Positions 37,022-41,242 of a stretch of 41,242 nt of DNA are shown in pieces (positions within the stretch are counted from its first letter, which is position 1; each line of letters opens with the position of its first letter). Below the pieces are notes generated by a model. The model saw only the letters and a list, made by a program, of their open reading frames with translations, was not told the origin of the DNA and did no database searches. A program made the position numbers and the translations under genes. The stretch is taken from contig CALCKX010000064.1 in assembly GCA_937966115.1 (NCBI GenBank), positions 1-41,242 on the forward strand. Direction: 5' to 3'. Source of the stretch: an uncultured Chloracidobacterium sp. GTDB lineage: Bacteria; Acidobacteriota; Blastocatellia; Chloracidobacteriales; Chloracidobacteriaceae.

Positions 37022-38068
37022 TCAGGCCACGGCGACATCCGGCCCGTAACACACAGCCGGCTGCGTCATGTGCAAGATGATTCCTCCCAGGTTGAGCGTG
37101 GCGAACAGTTTTTCAGGGTATTTCAAGGCATTGACGGCCGGAATGCCAAGGCGCGCTTCGAGATAATCGGAACCGGAGATGTTTTCCGTCGCTAGGCCGC
37201 TGAAAGCGTTGATGCGCACGCCGAGCTGGTCGAGGTAAACGCGCGCGCCATACGCCCCCATCAAGTCTCCGGCGCACGCCACGACGGCCGCGACCGAGGC
37301 CATGATGTCGGCGTCCGCAATGACTGAATCCACTCGATAGTGACCAAAGATGCCATCGCCCAGCTCAAAGATGAGCAGGTCGCCGTCGAGCGCGTTAGCA
37401 ATGGTCTTGACAATCGGCGCGAGATCATCAGCGTCCACCGTCGAGGGCAAGCCGCAATCCAAGAAGCTTTTGACATCGACCGCGCCCGCGGACTCGAACT
37501 TCTTGAGGTCGCGAATCGCGCCGACCCCGGAAAGCTTAGCTGCGCCGACGCGAAAGCCGCTCGCCGTCGCCACGCGAATCAGTTCCGCCGCCGTGACGGT
37601 CTTGCCGACATTCATGCACGTGCCGACCACGAGGACAATCGGGCGCCGACGCAGCAAGCGGTCAGCGACCGGCAGCGCGTCGCGCTGTAGGCGGACAACG
37701 CCGCGCTCGTCATGAAGCGTGCCGAGATAGCGCACCTTCGTCGCTTCGCCAAGCGCCGTCGTGGCGTCCAGAAACTTCCCGATCACGCCGCCGACATTGA
37801 GCACCGAGAGCTGATCGTTTTCAGCTAGCGCATCGGGCACGCAGCCCACGAAGCCGCGCAGCGCCTGACGCGAGCCAAGCACGCCAATCAGGCGCTCTCC
37901 CGCGACCAGCGGCTCGGTAGCGCCGTCGAGAAGCTCGAGGTGGGCATAGTTTGGATTGACCTGTAGCACTTCCACGGCCACCACGTCGCCAAGCTGCGCA
38001 GCCGAGCGCGGCTGGATGACCAGGTTGTCGCCAATGACAGCCCGGAGCGTCGAAGAGCCTCGTTTCAT
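37022..38068 (-). CDS. P-loop protein of unknown function inside the arginine operon
   Basis: 348 aa. A beta-rich N-terminal domain of about 130 residues (LGDVVAVEVLQVNPNYAHLEL, then GVLGSRQALRGFVGCVPD) precedes a P-loop NTPase domain. The Walker A-like loop is GTCMNVGKT at 149-157. Later GFRVGAAKLSG, GLPST and the acidic LLIFELGDGIFG resemble MobB, dethiobiotin synthetase and DUF1611-type P-loop proteins, but I do not recognise the exact family. No membrane segment or signal is seen. The ATG overlaps the argH stop (ATGA), and argC follows 9 nt later, so it is firmly part of the arg transcript. It could be an accessory ligase, kinase or regulator; nothing decides this. Confidence 0.82.
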   Translation of the reverse strand: MKRGSSTLRAVIGDNLVIQPRSAAQLGDVVAVEVLQVNPNYAHLELLDGATEPLVAGERLIGVLGSRQALRGFVGCVPDALAENDQLSVLNVGGVIGKFLDATTALGEATKVRYLGTLHDERGVVRLQRDALPVADRLLRRRPIVLVVGTCMNVGKTVTAAELIRVATASGFRVGAAKLSGVGAIRDLKKFESAGAVDVKSFLDCGLPSTVDADDLAPIVKTIANALDGDLLIFELGDGIFGHYRVDSVIADADIMASVAAVVACAGDLMGAYGARVYLDQLGVRINAFSGLATENISGSDYLEARLGIPAVNALKYPEKLFATLNLGGIILHMTQPAVCYGPDVAVA

Positions 38069-39435
38069 GGCAAGTTCTCCCGGCGCGCAGCGCGCGCAGC
38101 AGCAATCTGGTCGGCGATTCGCGCCGGCGAAACGCCTCCCTGCGAAGCGCGACCGGCAATGGACTGTTCCGGGGTGAAGGTTTCAGGCGTGACGCTCAGA
38201 CCGAGCGCCGCCCACTGGTCGGCGGAGACTTGGGAAAAAGGCAACCCATGACGCGCGATATTGCCAATCATCGCATAAGCCGTTCGGAATGGAATGCCCT
38301 GCGCGACGAGCCTCTCAACCAGGTCGGTCGCGTAAAGCCTTTCATCCGACGCGGCCTGACGCATCGCCTCGCGGCAAACCGTCATGCGCCGAATGGCCGT
38401 CGCGCAAACCCTGACGGAAGCCACCGTCGTTTCCGCCACCCGCACCACCGGCGGCTTGGTTTCCTGCAAGTCGCGATTGTAGCCGACCGGCAGCCCCTTG
38501 AGCGTCGCGAGCAGGTTGACCAGCTCGCCGATGCACTGCCCGGCCCGCCCGCGAACCAGCTCCAGACAATCCGGGTTTTTCTTCTGCGGCATGAGACTGG
38601 AGCCGGTTGTTAGCTCGTCGGGCAGGCAAATAAAGTTGAACTCCTTCGAACACCAGAGAATGAGCGTCTCGGCAAGCTGCGAGAGATGGACGGCGAGCAG
38701 CGCGCAGGCGAAGACAAAGGCGGCGGCGAAGTCGCGATCCGTCACGGCGTCGAGCGCGTTACTGAAAACGCCGTCAGCGCCGAGCAAGCGCGCCGTGAGC
38801 GCGGGATCAATCGGCACGGCCGTTCCAGCCAGCGCGCCCGCCCCCAGCGGGGAAATCAGCGGCTGGCGCAAGCGCTCCGCGTCGCGGGCGAAGGCGGCCT
38901 GGTAGGCGAGCAACACGTGCGCCAGCGAAACGGGCTGCGCCCGCTGCACGTGGGTGTAGCCTGGCATGACCGCATCCGCCTGGGCCTCAGCTTGATCGAG
39001 CAGGGCGTCCATCAGGTCGGCGAGGGCGGCGCGCAGCCGCGTCTCGCAATCGCGCACATAGAGCCGCAAATCAAGCGCGACCTGGTCATTGCGGCTGCGC
39101 GCCGTATGCAGCAGCCGCGCGTCCGCGCCGATAAGCTCTTCCAGCCGCCGCTCGACGTTCATGTGTACGTCTTCATAGCTCGGATCGAGCGCGAGACCTT
39201 CGGCGCGGATCTGATCGAGTCCGGCCCGCAAGCGCCCCGCCTGTTCCGGCGACAAGACGCCGCAGGCCTCGAGCATGGCGACATGCGCCAGCGAGCCGCG
39301 CAAATCGGCGTCGAGCAAATGGCGGTCGGTGTCCACCGAGGCGACAAAGCTGGCGATATCGGCGTCCATCGGCGCGCTGAAGGCGGCGCGCAGTCCCTGC
39401 GCCGACAAGGAGGTTGGGCGACTGGATTCAGACAT
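38065..39435 (-). CDS. argH: Argininosuccinate lyase
   Basis: 456 aa. The ATG at 39435 overlaps the upstream stop (TGATG); a GTG one codon earlier is possible. Fumarase/aspartase superfamily: MNVERRLEELIG, HTARSRNDQVALDLRLYVRD, MPGYTHVQRAQPVSLAH with the catalytic His, and the signature TGSSLMPQKKNPD. The Ser of GSSLMPQ is the usual proton donor. It splits argininosuccinate into arginine and fumarate, the last step of the pathway whose preceding enzyme (ArgG) lies upstream in the same operon. Confidence 0.96.
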   Translation of the reverse strand: MSESSRPTSLSAQGLRAAFSAPMDADIASFVASVDTDRHLLDADLRGSLAHVAMLEACGVLSPEQAGRLRAGLDQIRAEGLALDPSYEDVHMNVERRLEELIGADARLLHTARSRNDQVALDLRLYVRDCETRLRAALADLMDALLDQAEAQADAVMPGYTHVQRAQPVSLAHVLLAYQAAFARDAERLRQPLISPLGAGALAGTAVPIDPALTARLLGADGVFSNALDAVTDRDFAAAFVFACALLAVHLSQLAETLILWCSKEFNFICLPDELTTGSSLMPQKKNPDCLELVRGRAGQCIGELVNLLATLKGLPVGYNRDLQETKPPVVRVAETTVASVRVCATAIRRMTVCREAMRQAASDERLYATDLVERLVAQGIPFRTAYAMIGNIARHGLPFSQVSADQWAALGLSVTPETFTPEQSIAGRASQGGVSPARIADQIAAARAARRENLP

Positions 39436-39701
39436 CACTGATCACGCGATGAAGACTCAGGATACAAATGCTGATAAACCGTCACCTCGAAGCCAAAGAG
39501 CGCGACGGTGAGGAGCGCGAATGAAACATGCGTCAAAAGATTGACGCGCTCCGGCGGCAAAGTGCCAAACACAACCACCAACGCCGTCGTGATGGCGGAC
39601 ATAAAGCCCAGCGTCGCCAATGCCTCCTCAAAGAAAAGCTGTAGGCGGCGAGCGTCGCGGATCGCGACCTGCGGGGAAGCTTTCAAGCGAAGCATCGGCA
39701 T
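39435..39701 (-). CDS. Small two-helix membrane protein between argG and argH
   Basis: 88 aa. A perfect GGAGG Shine-Dalgarno (complement of 39711-39715) lies 9 nt before the ATG at 39701. A basic amphipathic N-terminus (residues 1-30, LRLKASPQVAIRDARRLQLFFEE) precedes two hydrophobic helices at about 32-48 and 57-75, with a short polar loop containing PPERVN between them. It ends in a charged tail. I do not recognise a family. Its stop overlaps the argH start as TGATG, so argH translation probably depends on it. An arginine exporter is unlikely at this size; a small membrane anchor or regulator is possible but unproven. Confidence 0.7.
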   Translation of the reverse strand: MPMLRLKASPQVAIRDARRLQLFFEEALATLGFMSAITTALVVVFGTLPPERVNLLTHVSFALLTVALFGFEVTVYQHLYPESSSRDQ

Positions 39702-39763
39702 GTATGGAAACCTCCGCCAAGGATGAGTCGACCGCGCCTGTAAATGGCGCGCGCTACGATGGG

Positions 39764-39841
39764 CGCGATGCGTAAACGCGGTCTTTCAGGAACGCATCGC
39801 GGAAATGAACGCTTATCGCCAGCGATAAGCAGCGATATCGC
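39764..39841 (-). other. Stem-loops in the argG to small-protein spacer
   Basis: CGCGATGCGT at 39764-39773 and ACGCATCGCG at 39792-39801 form a perfect 10-bp inverted repeat around 18 nt. GCTTATCGC at 39811-39819 and GCGATAAGC at 39822-39830 form a 9-bp repeat around 2 nt. GCGATATCGC at 39832-39841 is itself a palindrome. No T run follows on the minus strand, so they may be RNA-processing, stability or attenuation elements within the 144-nt gap. Confidence 0.6.
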
Positions 39842-39845
39842 CGCG

Positions 39846-41027
39846 CTACCCGGCTTGTCGCCGCAAGCGCAACCCTTGAATGGCAATGAAGCCGCCAGCA
39901 TCAGCCGGCGAAACGCGGGCGCGCGTTTCAAAACTCACGGCTTCGGCATCGTAAAGCCCAACGGGCGACTTGCGCCCCGTAACCTGCGCCGCGCCCTTGT
40001 AAAGCTTTAACCGCGCCGTTCCCGTCACGTTCCGCTGAGTGTGCGCGATAGTGGCGCGCATAAGCTCCATTTCAGGCGAGAACCAGAAGCCGTTGTAAGC
40101 CAGCTCGGCAAACTTTGGCATCAGCGCTTCCTTGAAATGCGCCACTTCGCGGTCAAGCGTTAGCGATTCGACCGCCCGGTGCGCCTGCATGAGGAGCGTC
40201 GCCCCTGGCGTTTCATAGACGCCGCGCGACTTCAGCCCAATGAAGCGATTTTCGACGATGTCCGCGCGACCGATGCCATGACGCGCGCCGAGCGCGTTCG
40301 CCCGCTCCAAAAGCTTAAACGGCGAAAGCGACTCCCCATCAATAGCCACTGGCGCGCCCGCTTCAAAAGTCACCTCCGCGAACGCCGGCTCGTCGGGAGC
40401 GTCTTCAGGATCAGTCGTCCAGAGGAACATGCCGGGCGGCGGCGGTTGCCATGGGTCTTCAAGGACGCCGCCCTCGTAACTGATGTGCATGGCGTTGGCG
40501 TCCATTGAGTATGGCTTTTCCGGCGTCACCGGCACGGGAATGCCATGGGCTTCCGCATAGGCCAGCAAATCCCGTCGCCCGACAAACGACCACTCGCGCC
40601 AGGGCGCGATGACCTGCAAATCCGGCGCGAGCGCGGCAACCGTCAACTCGAAGCGCACCTGGTCATTGCCCTTGCCGGTCGCCCCGTGGGCGACGGCGTC
40701 GCAGCCGGCGGCGCGCGCCGCCGCCACGAGCGCCTTGGCGATCACGGGTCGCGCCAGCGCCGTGCCGAGCAGATACGCGCCCTCGTACAAGGCGTTGGCC
40801 GCCAGCGCCGGAAACACGTAGTCACGGACAAACTCCTCGCGGACGTCGGTCACAATGACTTCGCTCGCGCCAGTCGCCAGCGCCTTGTCATGAACGGCCG
40901 CCAAGTCCTCGTTTTGACCAACGTCGGCGACAAAGGCCACGACCGGAACCCCGCGGGTTTCCTTCAGCCAAGTCAAAATGACGCTCGTATCGAGGCCGCC
41001 GCTATAAGCCAAGGCGATTTTCTTCAT
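39846..41027 (-). CDS. argG: Argininosuccinate synthase
   Basis: 393 aa. The ATG at 41027 overlaps the argR stop (ATGA). The N-terminus [20 protein letters not shown] is the ATP-pyrophosphatase P-loop. It also has [62 protein letters not shown] and a C-terminal helical region. It joins citrulline and aspartate. If the upstream carbamoyltransferase makes an N-acylcitrulline, ArgG requires prior deacylation by an enzyme that is not in the window. It is the first complete gene of the operon. Confidence 0.97.
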   Translation of the reverse strand: MKKIALAYSGGLDTSVILTWLKETRGVPVVAFVADVGQNEDLAAVHDKALATGASEVIVTDVREEFVRDYVFPALAANALYEGAYLLGTALARPVIAKALVAAARAAGCDAVAHGATGKGNDQVRFELTVAALAPDLQVIAPWREWSFVGRRDLLAYAEAHGIPVPVTPEKPYSMDANAMHISYEGGVLEDPWQPPPPGMFLWTTDPEDAPDEPAFAEVTFEAGAPVAIDGESLSPFKLLERANALGARHGIGRADIVENRFIGLKSRGVYETPGATLLMQAHRAVESLTLDREVAHFKEALMPKFAELAYNGFWFSPEMELMRATIAHTQRNVTGTARLKLYKGAAQVTGRKSPVGLYDAEAVSFETRARVSPADAGGFIAIQGLRLRRQAG

Positions 41028-41242
41028 TTCCCGCGCTTTCCCTTCTTGGCGCTCGCTTTGCGCCGACCGTTGACGCGGCCATTCAACCCGGCGATATGCG
41101 CAATTGCCTCGGCCACGCGCCGCGCCTTGGCGGCTGTCCTCACCACGATCAGCACGGTGTTGTCGCCAGCCACCGTGCCAACGACCTCTGGCAAGCCCAA
41201 TCGGTCGAGCGCTTCCGCGACTGGGTGCGCATTGGCGGCATC
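41024..41242 (-). CDS. argR: Arginine repressor ArgR, C-terminal part (cut by window edge)
   Basis: The visible 72 residues read in frame into a TGA that overlaps the argG ATG. The segment [41 protein letters not shown] matches the ArgR C-terminal arginine-binding and hexamerisation domain, including GT(V/I)AGD(D/N)T with the ligand-contacting aspartate. The last 17 residues form a basic Lys/Arg/Gly-rich tail beyond the usual end. The DNA-binding domain, the start and any ARG box lie past the window. Being first in the run suggests the operon is autoregulated by arginine. Confidence 0.88.
   Translation of the reverse strand, partial: DAANAHPVAEALDRLGLPEVVGTVAGDNTVLIVVRTAAKARRVAEAIAHIAGLNGRVNGRRKASAKKGKRGK

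Noticed and set aside
39683-39931. 82-aa minus-strand frame over the argG spacer
   Set aside because: It overlaps the end of argG and the start of the small protein, runs through the inverted repeats and has no convincing ribosome site.

Overview
The window is GC-rich, tightly packed bacterial chromosome and looks like an aerobic member of the Acidobacteria (Chloracidobacterium/Blastocatellia-like). That assignment is inferred from four things: a very large TonB-dependent receptor with an N-terminal carboxypeptidase-regulatory-like domain, an alternative complex III (ACIII) operon fused to an A2-type caa3 oxidase operon, a bacillithiol-type BshA glycosyltransferase, and a hopanoid glycosyltransferase (HpnI). 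No rRNA, tRNA, CRISPR array, insertion sequence or phage gene was seen.

Layout of the plus strand, 1-26762. (a) 1-1173 is an HpnI-like glycosyltransferase whose stop codon lies in an 18-bp tandem repeat. (b) 1425-4666 holds a lipoprotein with two GlcG/HbpS-like domains and a nonaheme c-type cytochrome. (c) 4673-7434 holds rsmB (rRNA m5C methyltransferase) and bshA. (d) 7899-22206 is one long respiratory operon: actA-actB-actC-actD-actE-actF, a conserved-looking unknown membrane protein, a SCO1/SenC copper chaperone, coxB (with fused cytochrome c), coxA, coxC, coxD and ctaB. It encodes a quinol:cytochrome c oxidoreductase with its terminal oxidase and two assembly factors. (e) 22264-23073 is a PhzF-family isomerase. 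(f) 23364-26762 is the TonB-dependent receptor, closed by a strong intrinsic terminator at 26785-26823.

Layout of the minus strand, 41242 down to 26825. This is an almost gap-free run of genes: argR (only the C-terminus is visible), argG, a small two-helix membrane protein, argH, a P-loop protein of unknown role, argC, an N-acylornithine-type carbamoyltransferase, and argB. It continues without a break into polysaccharide genes: an FkbM methyltransferase, a GT4 glycosyltransferase, an O-antigen-polymerase-like membrane protein, an NAD-dependent sugar epimerase, a second GT4, a WcaF-like acetyltransferase and a WbuB-like GT4. Most junctions overlap as ATGA or TGATG or are spaced by fewer than 30 nt, so arginine synthesis and surface-polysaccharide synthesis may share a transcript.

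The observations most worth following are the acylornithine-type carbamoyltransferase (an arginine route through N-acylcitrulline), the two unfamiliar proteins embedded in the arg operon, the fusion of the arg and glycan operons, the unknown membrane protein between ACIII and the oxidase genes, and a direct repeat resembling a PhoP/PhoB-type box upstream of the TonB receptor. I did not find a clearly new defence or mobile system.
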